A stretch of DNA of 64,000 nucleotides, taken from contig NZ_QFZQ01000002.1 in the NCBI RefSeq assembly GCF_003171675.1, forward strand, positions 558,001 to 622,000, in the 5' to 3' direction. This DNA comes from Reichenbachiella versicolor. GTDB taxonomy: Bacteria > Bacteroidota > Bacteroidia > Cytophagales > Cyclobacteriaceae. Below, piece after piece: positions 48,504 to 57,186 of this stretch (position 1 is the stretch's first letter; every line of letters starts with the position of its first letter). The translations under genes were made by a program, and so were the position numbers. The notes under the pieces are model-generated. The model did no database searches. It had not been told where the DNA came from and saw only the letters and a program-made list of their open reading frames with translations.

Positions 48504-49550
48504 CTAATGTCTGTCCCTCAAAACCCTATCCAAAGTCAAATTTGCAGAGATCACAGCACCTTCCATATACCCTGAATAGGCAGATGATGATTCTGTGGAT
48601 GAGATATACAGCCTTGAATCAAAATAGGGTTCTTGAAATAAGGGAGAACCATTATTTTCATGAGGGTATAGCTGGTTAACACTTTCAGAATAAGTTTTAT
48701 CCTCTTCTAGCCAATTCAATTCTTCATAGTTAATGATATTCTTGGCTTCATCGCCGAAGACACTTACGATTTGGTTTAATACAATCCCCTTACGTTCTTC
48801 GTTACTAAGGTGAGCGTAACTAGGATTCAAAAAGCCACATAGTGCATACTTGCTTAGTTCTGAATTACAATGGTCATAAAATTCTGAAATTGGTCCAGAG
48901 TTACTAAAAAATGTACCTGACTGCCCATTAGTTCTCCAAAATGGATCTTGATAGCTTAGAGCAACTTTTATAGAATGCTCCATCCATGTATGCGTATTCA
49001 AAGCAGTGTTTTTCAAGTCTTGAGGCAAGTCCGGTATTACTTTTATACTGGTTGCCCATAGCTTTGGAGGTAAGGCTAATATAACCTTGGAGGCTCGATA
49101 GATCTTCTTGGAGATGATTTGAATATCGTCAGTGGAGAAATTTATCTCTTTTACATTTTCATTCAATAAGATATGCTCCTCTCCTATGCGCTGGGCTAAC
49201 TCTTGAACAATTGCTGATGTCCCTCCTTTGATTCTATAGCTTGGTGGTTGGCTTGGAATGGGAACTGAACTGGCGGGGGATGTAGAAATTGGCTGAAAAA
49301 ATGCAGTCCCGTTCATGAACTGTTCAAAATACTCAATACCTAGCTCATCTAATAAACTCTTCAGCTCAACATGCTGCTCACCAAACCATGTAGCTCCCAT
49401 CTCAAGAGGTGTCTCTGATGAATCAAGTACTGTATGTATGCGACCACCTATTCGATCTCTGGCTTCAAGTATTTTAAATGGAATATCTTTTTGTTTTAGC
49501 CGATACCCTAATAGCAAACCAGACAACCCTGCACCAATTATTATAACCAT
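48504..49550 (-). CDS. FAD-dependent amine oxidoreductase
   Basis: The protein has 348 residues. The N-terminal dinucleotide-binding motif is VIIGAGLSGLLLGYRL, followed by LEARDRIGGRIHTV and the GATWFG motif near 65. The C-terminus retains ISSTESSSAYSGYMEGAV, the FAD-contacting ending of flavin monoamine oxidases. It is about 100 residues shorter than typical MAO-like enzymes (~450), mostly in the central substrate domain. It lies 75 bp from the SDR gene on the same strand and may form an operon with it. Confidence 0.88.
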   Translation of the reverse strand: MVIIIGAGLSGLLLGYRLKQKDIPFKILEARDRIGGRIHTVLDSSETPLEMGATWFGEQHVELKSLLDELGIEYFEQFMNGTAFFQPISTSPASSVPIPSQPPSYRIKGGTSAIVQELAQRIGEEHILLNENVKEINFSTDDIQIISKKIYRASKVILALPPKLWATSIKVIPDLPQDLKNTALNTHTWMEHSIKVALSYQDPFWRTNGQSGTFFSNSGPISEFYDHCNSELSKYALCGFLNPSYAHLSNEERKGIVLNQIVSVFGDEAKNIINYEELNWLEEDKTYSESVNQLYPHENNGSPLFQEPYFDSRLYISSTESSSAYSGYMEGAVISANLTLDRVLRDRH

Positions 49551-49624
49551 CGTTTCTAAACAATTTATCTACACAAATTATATAAGGGGAAGCATAGAAA
49601 GTTCCCCCTTTTGTAAAATGAAGC

Positions 49625-50380
49625 TTAATTTCTTCCGGCCATTACTCCTCCATCAATATCCCAAATCGCTCCTGTGACCCATGAGCTTTGGTCCGTCAAT
49701 AGGAAATATATGGTTTTAGCAATATCCTCAGGTCTTCCGACTCTACCTATTGGATGAAAGTCATTGAACCCTTGTAAGGTTTCTTCAATCTTGTCCTCTT
49801 CTATAAATGCTCCATATATCGGAGTGACTACTACTGCAGGAGACACTGCATTGACTCTAATATTATACTCTGCTAGTTCCATTGCCAAATGCTGTGTCAA
49901 ACTATGCAATCCTGCTTTGGCCATAGAATAGGCTGACGAAGGAGTCGCTTTGATGGCTTGTTTAGCCCACATTGAACCAACATTTACTATTGCTCCATTG
50001 CCATTTGACTGCATAAGTTTTGACACTGCTTGAGTGATAAAAAAGAATGCCTTATTGAAAGCATGATATGTTTCATAATCCTCCTCTGAGTGTTCCAAAA
50101 AAGATTTTGGGCTAAAGTACCCTGCTGAATTGACTAGATACTTGACATTTGGTGCAATAGCTTCTAGTGAATGGATGAAGTTCTGAACTGACTCTTGGTC
50201 AAAAAGATCCACTCCTACGGCGCTAACTTTCCCAAAAGTTGATAGTTCATTCTTTACATCATCTAGGTTCTTATTAGGGCGACCTATTACAATTACTTCT
50301 ATCCCGTCTTTTAATAATAATTCAGCAGTAGCTTTTCCCATTCCGGTAGTACCGCCTACTATGATTGCCTGTTCCGTCAT
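49625..50380 (-). CDS. Short-chain dehydrogenase/reductase
   Basis: The protein has 251 residues. It has the Rossmann motif GGTTGMG at 9-15, NSAGYFSP near 86, YSMAK near 152 and the classical C-terminal GAIWDIDGGVMAGRN. It is a classical SDR of the FabG type by size; the substrate is unknown. It sits between the amine oxidoreductase and the divergence-free AraC regulator, and all three are on the minus strand. Confidence 0.93.
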   Translation of the reverse strand: MTEQAIIVGGTTGMGKATAELLLKDGIEVIVIGRPNKNLDDVKNELSTFGKVSAVGVDLFDQESVQNFIHSLEAIAPNVKYLVNSAGYFSPKSFLEHSEEDYETYHAFNKAFFFITQAVSKLMQSNGNGAIVNVGSMWAKQAIKATPSSAYSMAKAGLHSLTQHLAMELAEYNIRVNAVSPAVVVTPIYGAFIEEDKIEETLQGFNDFHPIGRVGRPEDIAKTIYFLLTDQSSWVTGAIWDIDGGVMAGRN

Positions 50381-50548
50381 AATATTGGATTTGCATGGAA
50401 TTCAGATGACGATTTCAAAAACCCTGCAACTGGAGGCAGTAGCTTTTATTTTCACCTTTCTTCCTGATTAAACTGTTCTAATTATATGCGACAAAACTAG
50501 AGGGCTGACCTTACCACTAATGGCAATCTGGAGCCTAAGAATGGTAAT

Positions 50549-51403
50549 TTAGAGTAACTGTTCTTGAAACTGTTTGGGTGTGGTAGAGGTTTCCTTTTTA
50601 AAGAACTTGGTGAAATAGGTAGGCTGATCAAAACCCAGACTATAGGCAACTTCTTTTATTGATATATTTTTATTGGATAGTTTGCGCTTAGCTTCTAGCA
50701 CTTTTAGTTCTTTTATCTGATTGGCGGGGGTGAGCGAGGTGTACTGTTTCGTAAGTGAAGTAAGTCTCTTTGCTGAAACCCCTAGCTGTTTTGAATAGTC
50801 TTGAATGCTTAAGTTCTGACTAATGTTTTCAATAATGAGTTGTTTGAACTTTACAATTATTGAGAAGTCTGAATTTGAATCTATCGTGTAGGTTGTTTGT
50901 TTCTTTTTAATCCTTTCAAGCTCGAACAATAAGTTCAAGAACTGATGCATAACTATATTTTCAAAGTTCTCCTCTTGATCATCTAGCTCTGACATGATAG
51001 AGTCAGTAATCGACCCTACTTTTTCTACTTGCCCTTCTGTCAAATGAATGAATGGCTGACCTATTTCACTGAATATAGAAACCGAAAACCTAAACAACAG
51101 GTCCATGGATAGTTTTGATATAAACGAGTCATTGAAATGAAACAAATATCCTTCGTTACTGGACTCTGGGCAGAAATAGTGTACTTGGTTTTGGTTAACC
51201 AAGAATACAGAATTGGCCGGATGATCTATTACTTCATAGTCAATATAGTGCCGCCCTTCTTCCTTGAACCAGAGGATTTGAAAAAAAGTATGTCTGTGAG
51301 GTTTTGATGCTTTGTCTTCGTTGACAAAGAAATATGGCTTGGTTTCCTTTAGCTCAAAATGAAGTTTTGATGAGTCATTTTTGTGTAAGTGATACGTTTT
51401 CAT
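50549..51403 (-). CDS. AraC-family transcriptional regulator
   Basis: The protein has 284 residues. The N-terminal cupin-like sensor domain has RHTFFQILWFKEEGRHYIDYE, and the C-terminus has two helix-turn-helix motifs (LSIQDYSKQLGVSAKRLTSL and ISIKEVAYSLGFDQPTYFTK). It probably controls the adjacent SDR and amine oxidoreductase genes that follow on the same strand. The inducer is unknown. Confidence 0.94.
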   Translation of the reverse strand: MKTYHLHKNDSSKLHFELKETKPYFFVNEDKASKPHRHTFFQILWFKEEGRHYIDYEVIDHPANSVFLVNQNQVHYFCPESSNEGYLFHFNDSFISKLSMDLLFRFSVSIFSEIGQPFIHLTEGQVEKVGSITDSIMSELDDQEENFENIVMHQFLNLLFELERIKKKQTTYTIDSNSDFSIIVKFKQLIIENISQNLSIQDYSKQLGVSAKRLTSLTKQYTSLTPANQIKELKVLEAKRKLSNKNISIKEVAYSLGFDQPTYFTKFFKKETSTTPKQFQEQLL

Positions 51404-51540
51404 TTGTGCTTCAAAGCCGTCCGAGTTGTGAATATGAGTGTTTAAAATTCAAATATAATCCTCTATCCTACTATTGGCTTGAAAATTAAGTCTTGAAGAA
51501 TCAAAAACGATTTATATCGAATTCATAAAATAATTAAAGA

Positions 51541-51577
51541 AAATAGTACGTCTGAACAGCTCAGCAATAGATTTTGA
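51541..51577. repeat. Direct repeat, copy 2 (right of the amine oxidase block)
   Basis: Partner of 48183-48219, with three differences in 37 bp. It lies between the AraC regulator and the end of the TPR protein gene. Confidence 0.65.
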
Positions 51578-51612
51578 TGGTGTTTGAAACGAACTAACTA
51601 TATACAATCAGT

Positions 51613-53007
51613 TCATTCTATAATCAACCTCAATGTATGTGATTCTCCTTGAGCGGCAATTTTCAATAGATACACTCCTCTTGATAGCATGGAAACTTTA
51701 ACGATACCATCTTCAGTCTTTCCTTGTTCCAATAGCTTGTATTGATAGTCATAGATAACGTATTGAAATTTTTGAGGAGCCCAATTGGCGATTTCAACAA
51801 AATTGATGGCTGGATTAGGGAAAATATAGGGTAACGATGCATACGAAGGCAATGGCTCTGGGGCTTCTTGATTACATGTCTTTTCTATGAAATACGCTAA
51901 GTCTTCACGGTCATGAATTTGGGTATACCCGAGCGTACTAGCCTTGGTAAAATATCGGCAGGCCTTCTTATCATTACCTCTATCGAAATAGATCTCCCCC
52001 ATATTTCGATTAGCAAATGAGTTATTGGGGTTAATCTCTAGCGCTTCTTCCAAAGTTTCTATGCCCTCCTTTGTATCTCCTAATTTGTGCTGAACTAGTC
52101 CTTTTATAGTACGCAAATCTCTTTCTGCCCGTCCTGAATTATGCTTGTATATGCTTTCTTCTCTTTCCAAGGCTTGATTCAGAAAGTCCAAGGACTTCTC
52201 ATATTCACCAAGATCTGAATAAATAGCCCCTAGTGTCCAATTGGAGAAATTGTGCTTGGGCCATTTCATCTTGACCTCATCTATATATCTAATGGCTAAG
52301 TGATACGACTTGATTTTATATAAATAGTACGCCATGTTGTATTTAAGACGATTGTCATCTGGCGTTTCTTTCAGGGCTTTGTGACGATAGTGCAGGGCGT
52401 AATTTTCCAACTCTTCTTGACCATACAAAACAGCCAATCGATCGTATACATTGGCTTTCGTTTTGGCAGGGACTCTCTGTCCTCTCTCAGAAGTCATAAA
52501 CCTCCTAAAAGTATTAAAGTCACGAAGTGCCAGATAGTCATTGCCAAGTGTAGCCCTCATCTGAGCTCGCCAATAGATCAGTCTATATTTTTTAGGGTTA
52601 TAATCAGTAGCCTTATTAAGAGAGTCCAACTTGGCATAGGTTCGCTCCATTCTTTCTTGATTCTTGATATTGGTGCGTTGAAAATGGTCTACTCTATTTC
52701 TTAGCTTACCATGTTCAAAGGTCCATGTCACCATCAATTCTCCCTGTAGGTCATGCTGGGTACACGCTCCATTGGGTCTTCCGTTATCATTGAAGTAGAA
52801 GGACTCTTTGAGTTTCCCATTCTTGTAATATGACTTCAGACTATCAAGCTTACCATTATTCCCGTACCAAAACTCTTTGGAAACGATTCCATCTTTATAC
52901 TTTCTAGATTCGTATCTGTCAGACTGTGCTGTGGTTTTGGAAGGCAATGCTATAAGAAGTACTAAAAAGGCACTTAGGAAGGGAGGGGTGAGGAGGATTT
53001 TTATCAT
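51613..53007 (-). CDS. Secreted MORN-like/TPR protein with T9SS tail
   Basis: The protein has 464 residues and a signal peptide (LSAFLVLLIALPSKTTAQ). The N-terminal 30-95 carries YwqK/MORN-like repeats (YGNNGKLDSLKSYYKNGKLKE). TPR repeats span about 130-350 (ALHYRHKALKETPDDNRL and EIYFDRGNDKKACRYF). The last ~75 residues are a T9SS type A sorting domain (PYIFPNPAINFVEIANWA, ending in RGVYLLKIAAQGE). It probably acts as a secreted or surface protein-interaction scaffold. It is a single gene. Confidence 0.88.
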   Translation of the reverse strand: MIKILLTPPFLSAFLVLLIALPSKTTAQSDRYESRKYKDGIVSKEFWYGNNGKLDSLKSYYKNGKLKESFYFNDNGRPNGACTQHDLQGELMVTWTFEHGKLRNRVDHFQRTNIKNQERMERTYAKLDSLNKATDYNPKKYRLIYWRAQMRATLGNDYLALRDFNTFRRFMTSERGQRVPAKTKANVYDRLAVLYGQEELENYALHYRHKALKETPDDNRLKYNMAYYLYKIKSYHLAIRYIDEVKMKWPKHNFSNWTLGAIYSDLGEYEKSLDFLNQALEREESIYKHNSGRAERDLRTIKGLVQHKLGDTKEGIETLEEALEINPNNSFANRNMGEIYFDRGNDKKACRYFTKASTLGYTQIHDREDLAYFIEKTCNQEAPEPLPSYASLPYIFPNPAINFVEIANWAPQKFQYVIYDYQYKLLEQGKTEDGIVKVSMLSRGVYLLKIAAQGESHTLRLIIE

Positions 53008-53183
53008 AGGTTTATCAGTTCATACTTGGTCAAAGTAACAAACTTTTTGTCAACTTGTTAGATTCAAAACTCTAATATTCTGCCACTTAACATTCTCACA
53101 CAACTATTTACTCATGTGAATAGGCAATCCCCTTTACTAGTACTGAATCACTTCAAAAGCCAAGAGTGAAGGGAATAAAAACA

Positions 53184-53765
53184 TTATTTACTTTTCCATT
53201 TATCATAAAAACCCATCTTGGTAAGATCGGGATGATATTCAACTTCTTGATCATCAAAACTAGCTGTTGATTTCTCCTTGGTGTTCATCTTATATACCGA
53301 AATCAGATTTCGAATAAGATCACCTTTAGAGTCAAAATAGAGTCTTTTTTCGATTGTCAAAGGTTCTTCAGCCCTGAATGTATTCATCCGCCAAAAGATA
53401 AAATAAAGTTTATTATTCTGACCAAAATAGTAGTCAGCTACTATAGTCCAATCAGCAGATATTGAGAAATTGTAACAGTTGACGAATGTTCCAAGATTAG
53501 CTTTTTCTATCAAATTTACTTTTTGAAACAGAAATTTATCTTCCGATGTCAGTTCTTCAAGATACCAATCATTATTTTGAAAATTATCTCTCCAAGCATA
53601 ATGAAAAAGTTGAGTTGCTCCATTCAATCCACTCCCTAGAATAGGTTGCCATATTTTATACTTCTTTCTAATTTCAAGAATTGTTGGGTCTTCTTGAGAG
53701 AATACGAATAAACTGTTAAATAGAAAAAATGGTACAAAAACTACCGAAAATAAGAATTGTCTCAT
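53184..53765 (-). CDS. Secreted protein of unknown function
   Basis: The protein has 193 residues with a signal peptide (FSVVFVPFFLFNSLFVFSQ). The mature part is rich in aromatic residues and predicted strands (WRDNFQNNDWYLEEL, FSISADWTIVADYYFG, YFIFWRMNTF). This looks like a beta-rich lipocalin-like or YD-type fold, but no family is recognised. It sits 46 bp from the next minus-strand gene, which is also secreted. Confidence 0.72.
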   Translation of the reverse strand: MRQFLFSVVFVPFFLFNSLFVFSQEDPTILEIRKKYKIWQPILGSGLNGATQLFHYAWRDNFQNNDWYLEELTSEDKFLFQKVNLIEKANLGTFVNCYNFSISADWTIVADYYFGQNNKLYFIFWRMNTFRAEEPLTIEKRLYFDSKGDLIRNLISVYKMNTKEKSTASFDDQEVEYHPDLTKMGFYDKWKSK

Positions 53766-53811
53766 AACCTACCTTAATGGTGAAATAAAACCCAGCATCT
53801 AAACTATGAGG

Positions 53812-54813
53812 TCATTGAATGACCTCACCTTCATAGTTGTAGTTTATCCTTTTAATGTATTCTCCATTTTCATCATATATATACTTCGACTTTGCTCTCA
53901 CCTTCGGATCTTTTGTTTGATTCCCATTCCTGTCGTAGTATACGACTTCGTCCTTAGCCATATTTTCATGATATGTTACGACGCCCATGGCTTTTTCTTT
54001 CGATGGATACCCCGATTCGTCAGTGAAGTAAAAACGTCTGTTTTTCCCATATTTATTAAAATCTCTCATGTCTATTTTGGCATACCCCAAACTGGTGCTA
54101 TTAACCAACTTTGACTTACTGTCAAGAAATTCTTCTCCATAAAACTGTCCATCTTGGTTCATATGAAAAACAACTTTTGCATATCCATATTTACCATTCT
54201 GTAATTCCCCTCTTTGGTCTCTATTTTGGCGAGAGGTGATGAATCCATCTTCATTATAAGTGAAATGGGTAACCTTAAATCCGTTTGGGTCTGGGATAGT
54301 ATCTAGGCTTGAATTAAATCGAATCTCGCTTAACCTTCTGTTTTGGTAATCTCTGTATACTTTCCATACAGCTACTCCATACTGTTCTTTGAGATTACCT
54401 TTCTTACCGTGATTCTCTTTTCTTGTCCAATACCCTTCTTCATTAAGAGAATACTTACATAGCCATATTCCATTTTGATTCGATACTCTTTTATTCTCTG
54501 TGTTTCTGAATGACTCTTCCTTATGATCTGAGAAATATTTCACTTCCATCATGTGCGCTCCATAGCTTGCGTTCGAGCTTTTCTTACCAGAGACAAAATA
54601 TTCCACTCTTTGAAGTCTTCCCTGCTCATCGAAGGTTACTTTATAGCAATTGATTGATTGGGCTTCCTTTTCTGTCAATTTGATAGAAGGCTTTATTGTT
54701 CTCTGTGTATGGTCAGTGTTCCAATCCATATAGTATCCACTATCATGCTGACTAAACAGTTTTGTCGATGTCAGCATTAAAACTCCAATCAGGAAATATT
54801 TTTCAAAGTTCAT
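53812..54813 (-). CDS. Secreted YD/MORN-like repeat protein
   Basis: About 333 residues from the ATG at 54813, which starts a good signal peptide (YFLIGVLMLTSTKLFSQ). A longer frame to 54900 lacks a signal and is less likely. The mature chain is made of repeated units resembling VTFDEQGRLQRVEYF, FTYNEDGFITSRQNRD, VVTYHENMAKDEVVYYDRNG and YIYDENGEYIKRINYN. These are short beta-hairpin repeats like those of YD/MORN-variant proteins. It is likely extracellular or periplasmic; function unknown. Confidence 0.78.
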   Translation of the reverse strand: MNFEKYFLIGVLMLTSTKLFSQHDSGYYMDWNTDHTQRTIKPSIKLTEKEAQSINCYKVTFDEQGRLQRVEYFVSGKKSSNASYGAHMMEVKYFSDHKEESFRNTENKRVSNQNGIWLCKYSLNEEGYWTRKENHGKKGNLKEQYGVAVWKVYRDYQNRRLSEIRFNSSLDTIPDPNGFKVTHFTYNEDGFITSRQNRDQRGELQNGKYGYAKVVFHMNQDGQFYGEEFLDSKSKLVNSTSLGYAKIDMRDFNKYGKNRRFYFTDESGYPSKEKAMGVVTYHENMAKDEVVYYDRNGNQTKDPKVRAKSKYIYDENGEYIKRINYNYEGEVIQ

Positions 54814-55026
54814 TTTATGATGTTGTATAATGTAAATAAGTTCTACTTCATGGTGCTGTGCACCTGTTATCAGATAGAAAACTCTATAAGATCGTCGCAA
54901 GATGAATGAATTTGTACCAATTACCAGAGATTATTAAATCAAAAAAACCGTTCGTCATCTCGGAAGGTTTTCTAGCGACAACAAAGAAAAACTATCCAAG
55001 ATCTCAATGTTCCTGCATATAGCTAC

Positions 55027-55085
55027 TGTGAGATCCCAGATAATTCCCCGACCTATCGGTCTTGGTGATTTCTGGGATGACGACC
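55027..55085. repeat. 59-bp palindromic intergenic repeat, copy 2
   Basis: Partner of 9499-9557 with two substitutions. It lies in the 54814-55287 spacer, just beyond the GCAGGG cluster and the cassette block. Confidence 0.7.
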
Positions 55086-55130
55086 TCTCTATGTACAATC
55101 AATCCACACCTCCCTTCGTGATTTTTTGAT

Positions 55131-55278
55131 CTCCCTGCGGCGCAGGAAAAGTGTCGGATAGCGCAGGGAGCATAATAAAACTCCGCAGGGAACAGTCAAT
55201 TTGGTGCAGGGAAGGTCTTGTAACGTGCAGGGAACCTCTTTCATACCGCAGGAGAGATTAATTTTGGTACAGGGAGGT
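55131..55278. repeat. GCAGGG word cluster
   Basis: About seven copies of GCAGGGA(A) or close variants (GCAGGAAAA, GCAGGAGAG, ACAGGGAGG) occur at irregular 17-28 bp spacing, some preceded by TTGTAACGT. It lies directly after the stop of the gene at 55288. No coding potential is seen. Confidence 0.7.
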
Positions 55279-55287
55279 TGAAATGAT

Positions 55288-56100
55288 CTAGTTAAAGTCT
55301 CTAAAAACCTTTTTAAACTTCTTCTTGGATAAGACCATCGATATTACTCCATTTAATGCTCTCCCTCCACATATTGAAGTGGCTCCCATATCTTCTTTAG
55401 TTAAATATTGGACATCTATTGCTTCAACAAAAAGAAACTCTTTTAACATCTCATAATTTTCAACTATGTGCCCATTAATTATTAATATGGGTTTAAGGTC
55501 TTGCTCTTGTCTATCTCTAATTTTTAAGACTTTAGGTTTCTTAACAGCCGTTCCTAAGTTTGGTTTATATACAGTTGAGTCTAATTCACTAGGTTCGTAT
55601 CCTAGCACATTAAAGAGAATTGAATCAACATAGTTGAACAATTTGTTTTGAGATAATTCATCAAACCTTAAAACAGTAAGTTGTTTTATTTCATAAGGGT
55701 AACGATTTACACTTTGTTCTTTGAATTGTAATATTTTGAACTTGTCAAATATTACTCCCTGTCGACTTAAAACAATTGTTTGACCAAAATCAGTATTCTT
55801 CAGTTTTAGTTTTTCATTGCGTACTGAAGAGTTCAGTCTTCCAGGTTCAGTGCATATGAAAGAATTTACTTTTTTGAATGATTTCTTCCCAATTCTCCAT
55901 TGGACGAGTTTACAAGTGTTGGTTTGAAATTTATGATTTACATCTAAGAAAAGTGTAATTGTGTCATTCTTGTAATAGGTACTGTCTTGATTATTCGCTT
56001 TCCATTCACCAAAGAGTTGTCGTTTGTCAACGTCTTGTCCATGTAACGATAGAAAACTATTAAGAAAAAGAAAGACTATTATTGATTTACACAATCTCAT
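55288..56100 (-). CDS. Secreted protein with a TonB-receptor-plug-like C-terminus
   Basis: The protein has 270 residues from the ATG at 56100, which begins a signal peptide (MRLCKSIIVFLFLNSFLSLHG). A 29-codon upstream extension runs through the attC-like site and is rejected. The central part is lipocalin-like (FGEWKANNQDS, TITLFLDVNHKF). The last ~65 residues (PILIINGHIVENYEML, then TSICGGRALNGVISMV) match the plug-domain pattern of SusC-type receptors, but no barrel follows. The gene starts 3 bp after the R' box GTTAGCC of attC-like site C, so it is probably cassette-borne. No attC was found after its own stop. Confidence 0.75.
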   Translation of the reverse strand: MRLCKSIIVFLFLNSFLSLHGQDVDKRQLFGEWKANNQDSTYYKNDTITLFLDVNHKFQTNTCKLVQWRIGKKSFKKVNSFICTEPGRLNSSVRNEKLKLKNTDFGQTIVLSRQGVIFDKFKILQFKEQSVNRYPYEIKQLTVLRFDELSQNKLFNYVDSILFNVLGYEPSELDSTVYKPNLGTAVKKPKVLKIRDRQEQDLKPILIINGHIVENYEMLKEFLFVEAIDVQYLTKEDMGATSICGGRALNGVISMVLSKKKFKKVFRDFN

Positions 56101-56103
56101 TGT

Positions 56104-56292
56104 GGCTAACCTCAAAATGCTATGATTGTTAATTATACAATTTATTACTATATGAATATAGTCGAATCTGAGATTCGACTCATACATTTTTTGATTTACA
56201 CTAAGTACAGCGCAGAATCAACAGGATTTCTAAAAACACTAAATACTTCTCTTTATCTCTAAACCTTCCCGTATATACCACAATGCTATATA
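56104..56292 (-). repeat. attC-like recombination site C
   Basis: On the minus strand R'' is ATATAGC, overlapping the stop of the gene at 56286. It matches, at 6 of 7 positions, the complement of R' GTTATAT formed from that cassette's 5' end. The interior has TGTAAATCAAAAAATG and GATTCGACTATATTCATA, shared with sites A and B. The final R' is GTTAGCC, 3 bp before the next start codon. The AAC of R'' is degenerate (AGC). Confidence 0.6.
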
Positions 56293-56996
56293 ACTTCCTT
56301 TATAAGCTGTCCTAGAGATTCCGTAGTTAATTCTGTCTTAACCTGTATGGACTGATTTAAACGTAGAAACTGTTGTTGATCTAAATCATCATATAAAGTC
56401 ACAAAGAATTTTTTAGCCGTATTTGTTAGCCCAATAAGATCGTTTTCACTGTTTTTATCAACAAACATTAAAAATTGACTTCTTCCACTATCAGCATATC
56501 CATATACTTCCACATTTTCTACGAATTCAGTTAACCACTGGATCATGAAACTAAATCCGTAAAATTCAATGTTAGGCAGCTCTATAACTGAATATTTTTC
56601 AGTTCGATGAATCTTAAAACCATCTACCGTTACTTCAGGGCAAGTCTCATCTGCTTCCATAAGCTGTTTCTCAAGCTGATCCGGAATGGTGTTTAAGAAA
56701 ATGAATTTTTCAAATATTCTAAAGTTTAGATTTTTTCGACCCTCAGTTTTGTAAGAACGAGTTCTTGATTCTTTGTTTAAGTACTTAGTAAAGAAGTTGG
56801 TACCGAAACTATCTTCAATAAAACTAATCAGTAGATCTATAGGAAATAGAATGAAAAGTATGATATTCCAAATTCGCACGAATGGAAGGAAAAGAATACT
56901 AAGAACTGTTTTTCCTGCATCCCTAGGGTATTTGAAAATGGTTATGATGAGTGCAATGACTCCAAGTATTATTAAGACTTCAACAATATGGTTCAT
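56286..56996 (-). CDS. Orphan membrane protein, cassette cargo
   Basis: The protein has 236 residues. Two or three N-terminal transmembrane helices (IVEVLIILGVIALIITIF and FVRIWNIILFILFPIDLLIS) are followed by a soluble mixed alpha/beta domain of about 160 residues (TEKYSVIELPNIEFYGFSF, YGYADSGRSQFLMFVD). The family is not recognised. It is carried on a cassette of about 911 bp (56110-57020) bounded by attC-like sites D and C, co-oriented with its neighbours. Confidence 0.72.
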   Translation of the reverse strand: MNHIVEVLIILGVIALIITIFKYPRDAGKTVLSILFLPFVRIWNIILFILFPIDLLISFIEDSFGTNFFTKYLNKESRTRSYKTEGRKNLNFRIFEKFIFLNTIPDQLEKQLMEADETCPEVTVDGFKIHRTEKYSVIELPNIEFYGFSFMIQWLTEFVENVEVYGYADSGRSQFLMFVDKNSENDLIGLTNTAKKFFVTLYDDLDQQQFLRLNQSIQVKTELTTESLGQLIKEVI

Positions 56997-57014
56997 GGAT
57001 TATGAAGTATTGTA

Positions 57015-57186
57015 ATATAACTATCATATTTGCTGTGGGACATTTTTTACATAGTTTGCTTTTAGTAGAATCTGGAGTTTGACTCGTGAATTTTCGATTT
57101 ATAATAAGGATCATCAGAGTTTCATAGTATACTATAACCTTACACTTCATTCTGAACTGACCAGCTTATATCATCGATTATTAATA
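57015..57186 (-). repeat. attC-like recombination site D
   Basis: On the minus strand R'' TATTAAT, which overlaps the end of the DUF4145 gene, is followed by spacer AATCG and L'' ATGAT. The interior includes ATAAATCGAAAATT and AAACTATGTAAAAAATG, then R' GTTATAT. The R'' pairs with the cassette's own R' GTTAGTG through G-T wobble only: every difference from CACTAAC is a C-to-T change. This preserves folding although the canonical AAC has become AAT. Confidence 0.62.

Noticed and set aside
53040-53070. attC-like TAACAA...TTGTTAG pair near 53.05 kb
   Set aside because: The whole palindrome is under 30 bp and lacks the conserved interior and spacer boxes of the other sites.
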